From contig CAVXLC010000001.1 of NCBI GenBank assembly GCA_963762545.1, forward strand, positions 868,001 to 932,000: a DNA stretch of 64,000 nucleotides, given 5' to 3'. The position numbers were made by a program, and so were the translations under genes. This DNA comes from JABFSM01 sp963762545 (GTDB lineage: Bacteria; Gemmatimonadota; Gemmatimonadetes; Gemmatimonadales; GWC2-71-9). The notes beneath the pieces were generated by a model. It saw only the letters and a list, made by a program, of their open reading frames with translations. It had not been told where the DNA came from and did no database searches. Shown here piece by piece: positions 34,326 through 46,680 of the stretch. How positions within the stretch are numbered: the stretch's first letter is position 1; each line of letters begins with the position of its first letter.

Positions 34326-36275
34326 ATGTCACGACTCTCGCGCGATCGCTTCGGATCTGTTCTGCTCGTCCTCGGGCTCAGCGCCTGCGGCGGGGAGGCA
34401 GGTGGACCCGTGGTCCCGCCCCCGCCCCCGCCCCCGTCAGCCACGCCCGTTGCCATCGCCGCCCAGACCGGGGTGGCCCAGGAGGCGGTGGCAGGCTCCC
34501 CGGTGCCGGCGCCACCATCCGTGAAGGTGACGGACGGTGCCGGCCGGGGCGTAGCGGGCGTGGCGGTCACTTTCGCGATCACCACCGGGGGAGGAACCAT
34601 CACCGGCGGACTCCAGACGACCACCTCGGCCGGCCTGGCCACCGTGGGGAGCTGGATCCCGGGCGCGCTCGGCGAGAACAGCCTGACCGCCTCCGCTCCA
34701 GGGCTCTCAGGCAGTCCGGTCACCTTCACGGCGACGGCGCGGGTGCCGATCCTGACCGTGGAGAGCAACGGACTGACCGGCTACCTCACGGCCAGCGCGA
34801 ACGGGGGAGCGCCGCCGCCGGCCTACCGGCATGGGTTCAGCTTCTATTCCGCCGTCACCACGCTCGATGCTCAACGGTCCCGCGGAACCCAACTCGGTTG
34901 GGGAACCTGGATCATGCCGGACAACCGGAGCTTCAACGCGCCGCTCTGTCCGGTGGGCACCTACGCCCGGGATCACTGGCCGGAACGGGGCCCGTCATAC
35001 CGGGACGTCTACCAGACGATCGAAGGGGGCGTCGGTCAATGGGTTTCGGAGATGTTCCCGTCGAGCGTTCCGAAATTCCGGATCAACGGCACCGCCGACT
35101 GCTACTCCCACCAGATCGCCTCGACCGGGTGGGGCTTCGGACCAGAGCTGCTCCCGAGCAGCCAGCTCGGCCTGGCGCAGCTCAGCAATCGGCTGCTCAC
35201 CGCTCCCGATGGCATCGTGTTGAGCGGAGGTTCCTCGCCGGCAGTGCTCGGATACGGGTGGATGGCCCTGCCGCTGATCCCCGCGTACACGTCCCCCCTG
35301 GGCGTGCCCACCGGAGATCAGAGCTGGACGCTGTTCCTCCGCGCCGCGAACTTCACCGGGCCGGTTGCCTTCTACACCCCCGCGATCTGGAGCGCCGTCA
35401 ACGCGCAGGTCGTTGCCGGACAGGGTCGCAGCGCGGACGTGCTCCCCGGCCTCTCCGGTGGTCCCGCCCTCGAGATCGGCCAGACTCCCATGATCACCAG
35501 CCAGGACCGGAGTTACCGGCGGATTCCCCGCCTCACCTTCGCGGACGGAGGCTCGGGGCAGGCGGTGCTCCTCGAGGACATTCGCTACTACTCGAAGCAG
35601 GCGATTTGGGATGCGGTCGCGGCGGGGGTCCAGAGTGGTGCGGCACCGACCGGGTTCGATGCCGGCGGCGTCTTCACCCCGGTGCTGAGTCAGGCCGGCG
35701 CCGGGCTCACCCTCGGCGGCGATCCGGTCCGGCTGGACCCCAGCTTTGGAGCCAAGGTCTTCCCGACCGGTTCGGGGAGCGCCGCCTTCGGGATGTCCTG
35801 GGGCGGATCGCTCGAGCCGGGGGTATTTCCGGAGTTCTTCCGAAACACCGGCGGCGGGTGGACGCCGGTCCCGGCGGCCGAGGTTCCGGCGGAAACCTGG
35901 TTGAAGGACCAGACGTTTCCATCGGCCCCGCGCGGCAGCTTCCCGTCCCTCGGCACCTTTCCCGGATCAGCCTGGGACCAGGCCAAGTGGAGCGCGGGAC
36001 CTTTCACGACAGTCTTGCTGGACGGGTCGACGGTGGAGTACGTCTGGTACCGGTTCAGGGATCAGCCCGCGATCGCACGGCTCGGGCTGAGTCCGGATGT
36101 CCTGGACCGCCTCCAGGCCTTCGTGGAGGCGTGGCACGCGGCCTCGGGGCTCGCCGGGCTGACCTTTGCCCCGCCCGGGTCCGGGATCCTCGTCGGACTC
36201 GACCCCGCCCAGTTCGTCACGCCGCCCACGGGGATGGAGCGGGGGTACGTGCCCATCGTCATTCGACAGCACTAG
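34326..36275 (+). CDS. Large lipoprotein with Big-1-like domain
   Basis: 649 residues. Lipobox LGLSAC gives Cys21, followed by a poly-proline linker. Residues about 40-140 form an invasin/intimin-like (Big_1) bacterial Ig domain: VTDGAGRGVAGVAVTFAITTGGGT, then STAGLATVGSW-like strands. The rest is a large, unfamiliar domain rich in Trp, Gly and Pro (GWGTWIMPDNRSFNAPLCPVG, then SRNGTADCYSHQIA-type features) that I cannot place. It is probably an outer-membrane surface protein. A GGAG ribosome-binding sequence is seen 10 nt before ATG 34326. The gap 34169-34325 holds only the divergent start regions. Confidence 0.8.
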   Translation: MSRLSRDRFGSVLLVLGLSACGGEAGGPVVPPPPPPPSATPVAIAAQTGVAQEAVAGSPVPAPPSVKVTDGAGRGVAGVAVTFAITTGGGTITGGLQTTTSAGLATVGSWIPGALGENSLTASAPGLSGSPVTFTATARVPILTVESNGLTGYLTASANGGAPPPAYRHGFSFYSAVTTLDAQRSRGTQLGWGTWIMPDNRSFNAPLCPVGTYARDHWPERGPSYRDVYQTIEGGVGQWVSEMFPSSVPKFRINGTADCYSHQIASTGWGFGPELLPSSQLGLAQLSNRLLTAPDGIVLSGGSSPAVLGYGWMALPLIPAYTSPLGVPTGDQSWTLFLRAANFTGPVAFYTPAIWSAVNAQVVAGQGRSADVLPGLSGGPALEIGQTPMITSQDRSYRRIPRLTFADGGSGQAVLLEDIRYYSKQAIWDAVAAGVQSGAAPTGFDAGGVFTPVLSQAGAGLTLGGDPVRLDPSFGAKVFPTGSGSAAFGMSWGGSLEPGVFPEFFRNTGGGWTPVPAAEVPAETWLKDQTFPSAPRGSFPSLGTFPGSAWDQAKWSAGPFTTVLLDGSTVEYVWYRFRDQPAIARLGLSPDVLDRLQAFVEAWHAASGLAGLTFAPPGSGILVGLDPAQFVTPPTGMERGYVPIVIRQH

Positions 36276-36335
36276 CGTCGCTGCCGTTCGGTTCCACGCT
36301 GGCCAGGGCGGCGCCGAGACGCTCAGGGACGGTGG

Positions 36336-38939
36336 TCATCGCGCCCCGGCCTCGAGCGTGGCCGCGCGCCAGTGGTCCAGCAGCACGAAGGCCGTCGCCG
36401 CGCCGCCGTTTCTGACGGTTCGGCGGACCACCAGGAACCGTGAGGGATTTCGGCTCACCGCCAGACCGTCGCCGAACGACAGCTCCGCAGTCGCCTCGGT
36501 GAACAGCACCCGCGGCGTCGAAATCCGTACCTGCGGCCCCGGGCTCACGTCCGTCGCCATGAGGGCGCCGTCGGATTCGCGAACGTAGTAGATCTGGTCG
36601 CCGGCGGCACTCCAGTACACCGGCGAGTTGTACCGTAGTCCCCCGGTAGACACTTGCGTGCGGTCCTCTCCACCTGGAAACCGGCTGAGATACACTTCGA
36701 ACCTGCCGCTGGTCCAGTCGCCGGCGACGAACGCGGCATAGCGGCCGCCGGGCGAGAGTCGCAGCGACCCAGTGAACTCAGGGGAGACCAGGAAAGGCCT
36801 GGGCGCTGATCCCGCTTCCCGGAGGTCACGGTACCAGAGATCCTCGTTGCTGACGTTGCCCATCGTGTAGGTGAAGTAGCGTCCATCAGCCGAGACCCCG
36901 GGATCGAATCCGGAATTCACCACCACGGCCGGAGCCCCGGCCCCCGGCGTCATTTCCCGAATGAGCGCGTCCTCCTGGTCTTCACCTCCCGGCCGATAGC
37001 TCATGTAATAGATCCGATCGCCCGTTGCCGACCACACCGGACGGGCCTGATGCGGGTCGGGGTCGCCCATCGCCATGCGGACGCCGCGGGCGGGGGCCAC
37101 AATGCGGATCCCCGCCTTGCCGTCGAAGGCGATCCGGTTTTCATCCGGCGACAGCGCGGGAAGGCGAGCAACACCTTCATCGCTGCCCACCTCTTCCCGC
37201 ATCGCGCCCTTGCGATCCACCCAGATCAGCTCGTGCTCATAGCTGCCGGCTGCCGCGAACAGCAGCGCGCCGTCGCGGGAGGCGCTCGGATACGACGCGT
37301 GATCCATTACCGGAAACGGATCTCCACTCAGTGCCGTTCCCGACAGGCGCACCGCCCAGATCCCATTGTCACGCGTGAACAGGAGGTAGCCCGGATCGAC
37401 ATAGCGGGGAAACTCGGCCGGTTCCAGCAGCTTTCGCCGGGTGCGACCGTCCCAGATGTCGATGCGACCGGGTCCGTGATCGGGATCGACCTCGAAGATG
37501 GCGCCGCGCCCCCTGGGCAGCGCCGCCACGGAGTGAAAGTGCTCGTTCGCGCCGGGCATGAGGTACGGTTGCGCCGGTCCCCCGCGATCGGAGACCACCA
37601 GCAGCTCCTTGAACCCCGAGCTGAGCAGGATCCGCCCGTCATCGGTCCATGACCCTCCGCAGATGTAGTCGAGGGGGCAGGCGAAATCGATTGAAGTAAC
37701 CGGAGCGGGAGTGCCACCGTCTGCGGGAATCCTGAACACCCGGTTCCCGACGAAGTACCCGATGCTTCGTCCGTCGGGAGACCAGAAAGGCGCCATGGCC
37801 TCGTCGGTGCCGTCGAGCGGCCTCGCCTCCCGATCGTCGAGGGCGCGGATCCACAGCCGTCCATCCCCGATGAAGACCATTCGGTCGCCCATCGGCGAGA
37901 GCACCGGTGAATTCATGCGGGAGAGAATCGGCACGCTGACGACCAGCTGTCGGCCCGAGCCGTTCTTCGCCGCGGGGCGGAGCCAGCCCCAGGCGCCGGC
38001 CGCCGTGGCGAGGCCCGCCAGGACCAGGAGCGGCACCGCCCACCGCTGCCGCCAATCCCCGACCATCGCGGCCGATCGTCTGCCGGCGGGTCCCGTGACC
38101 GTGAACGCCGGGTTGGCCAGCGCGTCGGCGAAGGCCTTCGCGCTCTCGAACCGGTCCGCCGGCAGCTTCTCCAGCGCCTTGGCCACCGCCGCCGCCACGT
38201 TGGGCGGCACCGCCTTGCGCAGCTTGGTGACCGGCGCCGCCTCCTCCGTCACGATCTGCATGATGATCTGCTGGGCCGACCCCCCGAGGTGCGGCGGCCG
38301 GCCGGCCAGCATCTCGTAGAGCACCGACCCGAGCGAGTAGATGTCGCTCCGCGCCGTGATCTCCTTGTCGGCGGTGGCTTGCTCCGGGCTCATGTAGTGC
38401 GGCGTGCCGAGACTGAGGCCGGTCTCCGTCATCCGCCCACCCGCGGCCGCCGAGAGCGCCAGCGCGATCCCGAAGTCCGCCACCATCGGCCGGCCATCGT
38501 GCAGCAGGATGTTCTCCGGCTTGATGTCGCGGTGGATCACCCCGTGGCGGTGGGCATAGTCGAGCGCGTCGGCGACTTCCCGGGTGATGCGCACCGCCTC
38601 GTCGATGCCGAGCTGGGTTTCCCGGTTCAGCCTGGTGCGCAGTGTCTCGCCCTCGATGTAGGGCATGACGTAGTAGAGGAACCCATCGGCGGTGCCGGAA
38701 TCGAAGAGCGGCAGGATATGGGGATGCTGCAGCGCCGCCGTGGTCTTGATCTCCACCACAAACCGCTCGGCGCCCAGCACGGCGGCAAGCTCCGGCTTCA
38801 GGACTTTGAGGGCGACCTTGCGGCCGTGTTTGAGGTCCTGGGCGAGGTACACCGTCGCCATGCCCCCCTGGCCCAGCTCCCGCTCGATCCGGTAGCGGTC
38901 GGCCAGGGCGGCCACGAGCCGGACCGGGGTGTCGGTCAC
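36336..38939 (-). CDS. Transmembrane Ser/Thr kinase with beta-propeller (PD40/TolB-like) sensor
   Basis: 867 residues from GTG 38939, chosen because the other kinases here also begin about 15 residues before DRYRIERELG; ATG 38984 is the alternative. Kinase domain 1-275: GQGGMATVY (24-32), Lys45 in VALK, HRDIKPEN (136-143), DFG (155-157), TETGLSLGTPHYMSPEQ activation segment. A hydrophobic helix at about 300-319 leads to an outer domain of 540 residues with repeated WSPDG/LSP-GR blades (for example APFWSPDGRSIGYF, RLSPGGRYAAF), as in TolB/PD40 propellers. It probably senses an external ligand and signals inward. It converges on the Big-1 lipoprotein. Confidence 0.93.
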   Translation of the reverse strand: MTDTPVRLVAALADRYRIERELGQGGMATVYLAQDLKHGRKVALKVLKPELAAVLGAERFVVEIKTTAALQHPHILPLFDSGTADGFLYYVMPYIEGETLRTRLNRETQLGIDEAVRITREVADALDYAHRHGVIHRDIKPENILLHDGRPMVADFGIALALSAAAGGRMTETGLSLGTPHYMSPEQATADKEITARSDIYSLGSVLYEMLAGRPPHLGGSAQQIIMQIVTEEAAPVTKLRKAVPPNVAAAVAKALEKLPADRFESAKAFADALANPAFTVTGPAGRRSAAMVGDWRQRWAVPLLVLAGLATAAGAWGWLRPAAKNGSGRQLVVSVPILSRMNSPVLSPMGDRMVFIGDGRLWIRALDDREARPLDGTDEAMAPFWSPDGRSIGYFVGNRVFRIPADGGTPAPVTSIDFACPLDYICGGSWTDDGRILLSSGFKELLVVSDRGGPAQPYLMPGANEHFHSVAALPRGRGAIFEVDPDHGPGRIDIWDGRTRRKLLEPAEFPRYVDPGYLLFTRDNGIWAVRLSGTALSGDPFPVMDHASYPSASRDGALLFAAAGSYEHELIWVDRKGAMREEVGSDEGVARLPALSPDENRIAFDGKAGIRIVAPARGVRMAMGDPDPHQARPVWSATGDRIYYMSYRPGGEDQEDALIREMTPGAGAPAVVVNSGFDPGVSADGRYFTYTMGNVSNEDLWYRDLREAGSAPRPFLVSPEFTGSLRLSPGGRYAAFVAGDWTSGRFEVYLSRFPGGEDRTQVSTGGLRYNSPVYWSAAGDQIYYVRESDGALMATDVSPGPQVRISTPRVLFTEATAELSFGDGLAVSRNPSRFLVVRRTVRNGGAATAFVLLDHWRAATLEAGAR

Positions 38940-39064
38940 GCGGTGTCCTCGTGTTGCGGGATGGACAGGGTCGGCGGGGGTCATCCCAAGGTACCCTCTT
39001 CGGGAGGACGCGCCACTCCGGCGGCGCGGTGGCGGCGAGGCCCCCGCCGCGCGCATCTTGGGAG

Positions 39065-40195
39065 ATGCCTGGATCCGCCCGCCGGGGGACGATACCCGCC
39101 GTCAAATTCGCGATCGCCCTCGCGGCCGGATGCCGCCCCGCTCCGCCCCCGTCCGTCGCTCCGGAACGCTCCGGCGCCGCGCTCCTTCCGCCGGCGGAGC
39201 ACGGCGCTGCCAAGACCCCACCGACGCTGCGCCGGTATCTCGCGGCGCGACGTACCCTCCCGATCACGGTGGATGGCCGGCTGGACGACCCGGCGTGGCG
39301 GCGCGCGGCCTGGACCGCGAATTTCACCGACATCGAGGGCTCGATCCGGCCCCGGCCGCCGCTCCGGACCCGGGTCCGGATGCTGTGGGACGACCAGTAC
39401 TGGTACGTCGCGGCGGAGCTCGAAGAGCCGGATTTGTGGGCGACGATCACGCAGCGCGATGCGGTGATCTTCCATGACAACGACTTCGAGCTGTTCATTG
39501 ATCCCACCGGCACCACCCATCACTATTTCGAAATCGAGCTCAACGCCCTCGCCACGGTCTGGGACCTCTTTCTCCCCAAGCCCTACCGGGACGGCGGCCA
39601 CGCGGTGAACGGGTGGGACGTGAAGGGCCTCGACGTCGCGGTGGGGTTGCAGGGGACCCTCAACGATCCGGGAGACCGGGACCGGGGGTGGACCGTCGAG
39701 CTGGCCATTCCCTGGACCGCGTTCGCGGATTCGGCCGGGGTGACGGTTCCTCCACCGGCGGGCACCCAGTGGCGGGTCAACTTCTCACGGGTCGAATGGG
39801 ACCGGGATGTCATGGCCGGCGAGTATCGGGTCCGGCGGGATTCCGCCACCGGGAAGCTCCGTCCCGAACACAACTGGGTCTGGTCTCCGCAGGGGCTGGT
39901 GAACATGCACCTTCCCGAGCTCTGGGGGGTGGTGCAGTTCGGCGGTGCGCGGCTCCAGAGCGATCCTGGCAACGACGCGGCGCGCTGGGCGCTCCGGCGG
40001 GTGTACTATGCCCAGCGGGATTTTCAGCGGGCCAACGGGGCCTACGCCGCTGATCTGGCCGCCCTCGCGGTGCCCCAGGTGCCGGCGGATCTGGGACTCC
40101 GGCTCACCGCGGACGGCTGGGAGGCGTGGCTGCCTGGTTCCCGAACCCGCTCCGCCTGGCGCATCCGGGCCGACGGCCTGCTGTGGAAGAACTGA
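39065..40195 (+). CDS. CBM9-like carbohydrate-binding lipoprotein
   Basis: 376 residues from ATG 39065, giving an N-terminus with KFAIALAAGC, a lipobox-like signal. The first 250 residues are a family 9 carbohydrate-binding module of the endoxylanase type: ITVDGRLDDPAW, DIEGSIRPRPPLRTRVRMLWD, WYVAAELEEPDLWA, FHDNDFELFIDPTG and a YFEIELNALATVWDL strand. These modules bind sugar ends or glycans. The gene is 13 nt before the GHL10-type hydrolase, with which homologues are often paired. The 125-nt gap to the divergent kinase shows no obvious element. Confidence 0.85.
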   Translation: MPGSARRGTIPAVKFAIALAAGCRPAPPPSVAPERSGAALLPPAEHGAAKTPPTLRRYLAARRTLPITVDGRLDDPAWRRAAWTANFTDIEGSIRPRPPLRTRVRMLWDDQYWYVAAELEEPDLWATITQRDAVIFHDNDFELFIDPTGTTHHYFEIELNALATVWDLFLPKPYRDGGHAVNGWDVKGLDVAVGLQGTLNDPGDRDRGWTVELAIPWTAFADSAGVTVPPPAGTQWRVNFSRVEWDRDVMAGEYRVRRDSATGKLRPEHNWVWSPQGLVNMHLPELWGVVQFGGARLQSDPGNDAARWALRRVYYAQRDFQRANGAYAADLAALAVPQVPADLGLRLTADGWEAWLPGSRTRSAWRIRADGLLWKN

Positions 40196-40208
40196 CAGGG
40201 AGCATCCG

Positions 40209-41291
40209 ATGGAACGGCGCCGATTCCTGGAACTGACCGGAGGCTTCGCTGCCGGCGCATTCGCGGCGCCGCGCGCGCTGGCCCTGGGTACGGAGGCAGG
40301 GTCCGCCGAATTCAGCGGCTGGAGCTGGGTGCACGGCAACGGCGACGATCCGGGAGTGTGGCGGGGTCGGTTTGCGCGGTTGCGCGCCGCCGGTCTGCGC
40401 GGGGTATTGGTGGGCGGGGGAGACACGATCAAGCTGGCCGAAGCGGCCCGATCCGAGGGGCTGGCGTTCCACGCCTGGACCTGGATCCTCAACCGTAGCG
40501 GGGATGGGTGGGTCAAGGCCAATCATCCCGAATGGTTCAGCGTGTCCCGCAACGGGGAGTCGAGCCTCGACAAGCCGCCCTACGTCCCCTACTACCAATG
40601 GCTCTGTCCGACCCGGGAGCCGGTGCGGGAGTATCTGCGCGGCGTGGTCGGGGAAATCGCCGCGCTGCCCGGCGTGGATGGCGTGCATCTCGATTACATC
40701 CGGCATCCCGACGTGATTCTTCCGAAGGCGCTCTGGGCCAAGTACGGCCTGGTGCAGGATCATGAGATGGCGGAGTTCGACTTCTGCTATTGCGAGGTGT
40801 GTCGCGAGGCGTTTCGGAAGGAATCAGGCACCGATCCTCTACGACTCCCCGATCCGGCGGCCAACCAGGCGTGGCGGGAATTCCGCTGGAAGTCGGTGAC
40901 CGGAGTGGTGACCCGGCTGGCGCAGGTGGTGCGGGGGCGGGGCAGGCTCGTCTCTGCCGCGGTGTTTCCGACGCCCAGCATCGCGCGCCGCCTGGTGCGG
41001 CAGGCCTGGGAGCAGTGGCCGCTCGACCTGGTGTTTCCGATGACCTATCACGGGTTCTACCAGGAGGGGATTCCCTGGATCGAGGGCGCGGTCCGGGAAG
41101 GCGTGACCGCGCTGGCCGGGCGGGCGCCCCTGTACGCCGGGCTCTATCTGCCGGACCTCGAGCCGGAGCAGTTGGAGCAGGCCATCGCCGCGGCACGGGC
41201 GGGTGGTGCGGCGGGGGTATCCACGTTTGAAATGGGCGGGCTCAGCGACGGGCACCTGGCGGTGCTGAAGAACGCCCTGTCACCGCGGTGA
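40209..41291 (+). CDS. Secreted glycoside hydrolase-like protein (GHL10/DUF187 type)
   Basis: 360 residues. ATG 40209 is preceded by AGGGAG at 40197-40202. The N-terminus MERRRFLELTGGFAAGAFAAP resembles a Tat signal, so it is probably exported folded. The (beta/alpha)8 barrel is recognisable by VDGVHLDYIRHPD at about 155-167, LDLVFPMTYHGFY near 275 and a WTWILNRSGDGW stretch. These match the GHL10 family of putative glycosidases, whose Asp/Glu catalytic pair is thought to follow the HLDY strand. The substrate is unknown. The stop codon lies in the palindrome 41280-41291 shared with the kinase remnant. Confidence 0.85.
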   Translation: MERRRFLELTGGFAAGAFAAPRALALGTEAGSAEFSGWSWVHGNGDDPGVWRGRFARLRAAGLRGVLVGGGDTIKLAEAARSEGLAFHAWTWILNRSGDGWVKANHPEWFSVSRNGESSLDKPPYVPYYQWLCPTREPVREYLRGVVGEIAALPGVDGVHLDYIRHPDVILPKALWAKYGLVQDHEMAEFDFCYCEVCREAFRKESGTDPLRLPDPAANQAWREFRWKSVTGVVTRLAQVVRGRGRLVSAAVFPTPSIARRLVRQAWEQWPLDLVFPMTYHGFYQEGIPWIEGAVREGVTALAGRAPLYAGLYLPDLEPEQLEQAIAAARAGGAAGVSTFEMGGLSDGHLAVLKNALSPR

Positions 41292-41588
41292 CTTGACCAG
41301 GGCGGCGCCGAGCTGGGTCAGCGAATCGGTCATCGGGGCAGCCGTTTGGCGAGCTCGGCGGCGAGATTGGGGATGCTGCAGATGCGCCGTGGTCTTGATT
41401 TCGGTGAGGAACCGCTCGGCGCCGATCACCGCGGCCAGCTCGAGACGCAGCACCTTGATCGCCACCTCGCGGTCATGCTTGAGATCATGCGCCAGGTACA
41501 CCGTGGCCATCCCGCCCGCGCCCAGCTCCCGCTCGATCCGGCAGCGGTCGGAGAGGGCATTCGCCAGCCGGCCGGGGAGCTCAGACAA
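41280..41588 (-). pseudogene. Remnant of two tandem Ser/Thr kinase genes
   Basis: From TTG 41588 (an ATG at 41633 would lie inside the hairpin upstream) the frame reads like a kinase N-lobe: RLANALSDRCRIERELG, GAGGMATVY, VAIKVL and KTTAHLQHP. It then loses similarity exactly where siblings continue HILPLFDSG. In the next frame, 41374-41330 encodes IPNLAAELAKRLPR and a TGA that overlaps an ATG (41333) starting MTDSLTQLGAAL, the N-terminus of a second kinase that itself ends after 17 residues. So the locus looks like the fused ends of kinase A plus the first codons of kinase B, left after deletion of everything between. Tyr of DRYRIERELG is replaced by Cys. It is not functional as a kinase. Confidence 0.8.
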
Positions 41589-41599
41589 ACGAGGGGGAG

Positions 41600-41640
41600 C
41601 CTGGCGTTGGGAAGCCTGAAATCGGCATCCCAACGCCAGG
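41600..41640 (-). terminator. 13-bp perfect stem-loop downstream of the 47514-to-41667 operon
   Basis: CCTGGCGTTGGGA (41600-41612) and TCCCAACGCCAGG (41628-41640) are exact inverted copies separated by 15 nt. The hairpin starts 26 nt after the stop of the beta-propeller kinase gene (41667). On the minus strand it is followed by CTCCCCCTCGTTTGTC, only a weak T-run. It is the strongest hairpin in the window and a plausible terminator or transcript-end stabiliser. Confidence 0.6.
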
Positions 41641-41666
41641 ATACGCGAACCGAGCCGAGGGGGCGG

Positions 41667-44305
41667 TCACGGTGGTGATTGGGCTCCAGTCGACCGCTTC
41701 ACCAGCCAGATATTGGCCTCTATCTGCCGCGCGCCGTAGTAGAGCGTCCGGCCGTCGGGTGACACGGTGATACTGCCGAGCTCATCTGGCGGATAGGGCA
41801 GCTTCACCGGGATGACTCGGCGTTCCAGGGAGACGACGTCCTGCAGCACCAGCTGCCCATCATTGGTGAAGTACACCACGTGCCGCTCGTCCGGCAGCCA
41901 GGCGAGGTCGTAGCTTCGGGAATCCATGTTCAGGCGGGTCGTGCGTCCGGTCGCCATCTCGTACACCGCATGCCCGGTCGGCTCCCCCTTCGCGCCGATC
42001 ACGAACCCGGAAATCCAGCGCCCGCCCCGGGACCAGTAACTCGGCCACAGATCGCCCCCTTCCATCTTGCCGCCGTGCAAAGGCGTGATGGCCTTGTCGG
42101 TGGCCGGCCACGGTGGTGTGCCAATTACCAGCTCCCCGCTCTGCCCGTATGCCATCACGAGCTGTTTACCGTCGGGAGACAGGGCCGCACTGGCTACGTC
42201 AGCCGAGAGGTTGGTCAGTCGGACCCTGCGGCTCCCGTCCACCCGTTGTGAAAACACCTCGTACTTGCCGGATGGGTTGCTCATGAACGTCAGAGCGGAG
42301 CCGTCCGAGGTGAACCGGGGATACCAGTCCCGTGGCTCGTCGTCGGTGAACCGGGCCAGCCCGCTCCCTTCCGCATGCATGAGGAAGACGTCCTGGCGGC
42401 GGTCGGGCACGCTCACCAGAACGATATCCTTGCCGTCGGGTGAGACATCCGCGGGAGCGAGCATACCGGTTCGGTGTTGCAGCAGGGCGACCGCCCCGGC
42501 CCGTCCGGTCACGGGGTCGAAGGCGATCGCCGCCGGATTCACCGATTCGATCTTGGAGCGGAATACCAGCGTGCTGCCGTCAATGGAGAGATGCGGGAGG
42601 TCCATGTCCGCATCGACGCCCGAGGTGATCGGCTCGGGAGCGCCGGTGGGCCGCCCCGAGCTCTCGTCAATGGCGATCCTCCAAATGCCCATCGCCCCGC
42701 CCCGGTCGCTGGCGAAGTACAGATAGCGCCCGTCAGGGGACCAGACCGGCGCCCAGTCGAGAGCGGCGTCGTTGGTGACCTTCACCCAGGGGCCGCCGGC
42801 GGCGGGGATGGTCGCGAGGTCCCGCTGTCCCCCCAAGGCGGCCCAGAACGCAATGCGCTTCCCCGACGGGGACCAGGCCGGCTGATAGGCCCCACCCAGT
42901 ATCAGCGAATCGAGCGCCCGCGCCTCGCCGCCCGATGCGCCCACCGTGAAGAGGATCCCGGCTCCCACCACGTTGTACGGCGTGCCCACCGGCTCGGTGC
43001 CGAAAACGATTTGTTTGCCGTCGGGTGACCACGCCGGATTGGAGCCGAAGGTGGTGAGCCGCCGGACCGACTCGCCGGTGGCGCCCACCACGAAGATGCC
43101 GTCGCCCCGCTTCGCGAAGGCGATCTGCGTGCCGTCAGGGGAATACGCCGGCCAGACTTCGTCGGCTGCGGAGTCACCCGCCACCAGCACCGGGTTCCTC
43201 CCGCCGACCCGCTGAACATAAATGTCCCAGGTGCCGCGCGCGTTACTGGAGTAGGCGAACGACTGGCCGTCGGGCGAGAGGCTGGGGCCGGTCTCGACCC
43301 CGGCGGCGTCGGTGAGCCGGGTGTACGCTGACCACGGAGAGTCAGCGGTGCGGGAACGGTGACCCAGGAGATACGCGGCCGTCGCGGTAAGCAGGAACGC
43401 GATAGCCATCACTGCCGTCGAGACCGCCCGGCGGGGGGTCGGAGCGGGCGCCGTGGCGCTGGTGGAGCGAGTCATGTCAGTGCGCGTCAGCGCATCCGCG
43501 AACTTGTCCGCCGTGGCGAATCGATCCGCGGGGAGCTTCGCCAACGCCTTGAGCACCGCGTGCTCCACCGACGCCGGCACGGTATCCCGCACCGCGCTTG
43601 GCGCGGTCGGCCGCTCGGTCATCACCTTGGCCACGATCACCTGGACCGTAGCCCCTGTGAACGGCGGCTGACCCACCAGCATCTCGTAAGTGACCGCGCC
43701 CAAGGCGTAGATGTCGCTTCGGGCGTCGAGGGTTTTGTCCCCCATCGCCTGCTCGGGACTCATGTACTGGGGTGTGCCGAGCGAGAGCCCGGTCTGCGTC
43801 ATTCGCTGGCCGCCGGCCTGCTGGACGGCGAGCGCGATGCCGAAGTCTGCGACTAGCGCGTGGCCGCCCTGGAGCAGGATGTTCTCGGGCTTGATGTCGC
43901 GATGGACGATGCCGAGCGCGTGCGCGGCCGACAAAGCGTCCGCCACCTCGGTCGCGATCCGGACCGCGTCCTCGATCGGGAGCTGGCGCTCCCGTTCCAG
44001 CCGAGCTCGCAGCGTCTCGCCGGTCGCCAGCGGCATTACGTAGTAGAGTAGCCCGCCCGCGTCGCCCGAATCGAGCAGCGGCAGAATGTGGGGATGCTGC
44101 AGCCGGGCGGTGGTCTTGATCTCCGAGAGGAATCGCTCGGACCCCAACGCGGCGCCGAGGTCGGGATGCAGCACCTTTATAGCGACGTCGCGGTCGTGCT
44201 TGAGATCGTGGGCCAGATATACCGTCGCCATTCCCCCCTGGCCCAGCTCCCGCTCGATCTGATATCGGTCGGCGAGGGCAGAAGCGAGCCGTGACAGCGC
44301 GTCGC

Positions 44306-44309
<4 letters not shown>
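41667..44309 (-). CDS. Transmembrane Ser/Thr kinase with PD40/TolB-like beta-propeller
   Basis: 880 residues, ATG 44309 overlapping the upstream kinase stop by 4 nt. Kinase domain 1-275: GQGGMATVY (24-32), Lys45 of VAIK, HRDIKPEN (136-143), DFG (155-157) and TQTGLSLGTPQYMSPEQ. One helix at about 295-316 (AVSTAVMAIAFLLTATAAYLL) precedes a propeller with many WSPDGK, LSPDG and SP-SGKRIAFW-type blades. The end has SITVSPDGRTLYYGARQI, where siblings have similar last blades. All catalytic residues are present. The closest relatives here are the propeller kinases at 36336, 47561 and 50190. It is the last gene of the XRE-led operon. Confidence 0.93.

Positions 44310-46679
<2,370 letters not shown>

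Positions 46680-46680
<1 letters not shown>

Noticed and set aside
34410..34436. CCGCCC-type repeat coding for a poly-proline linker, considered as a phase-variable tract
   Set aside because: The units are multiples of three, so slippage would change linker length but not the frame.
38940..38984. ATG 38984 as start of the kinase at 36336
   Set aside because: It adds 15 residues not shared with sibling kinases, all of which begin about 15 residues before DRYRIERELG, exactly where GTG 38939 lies.
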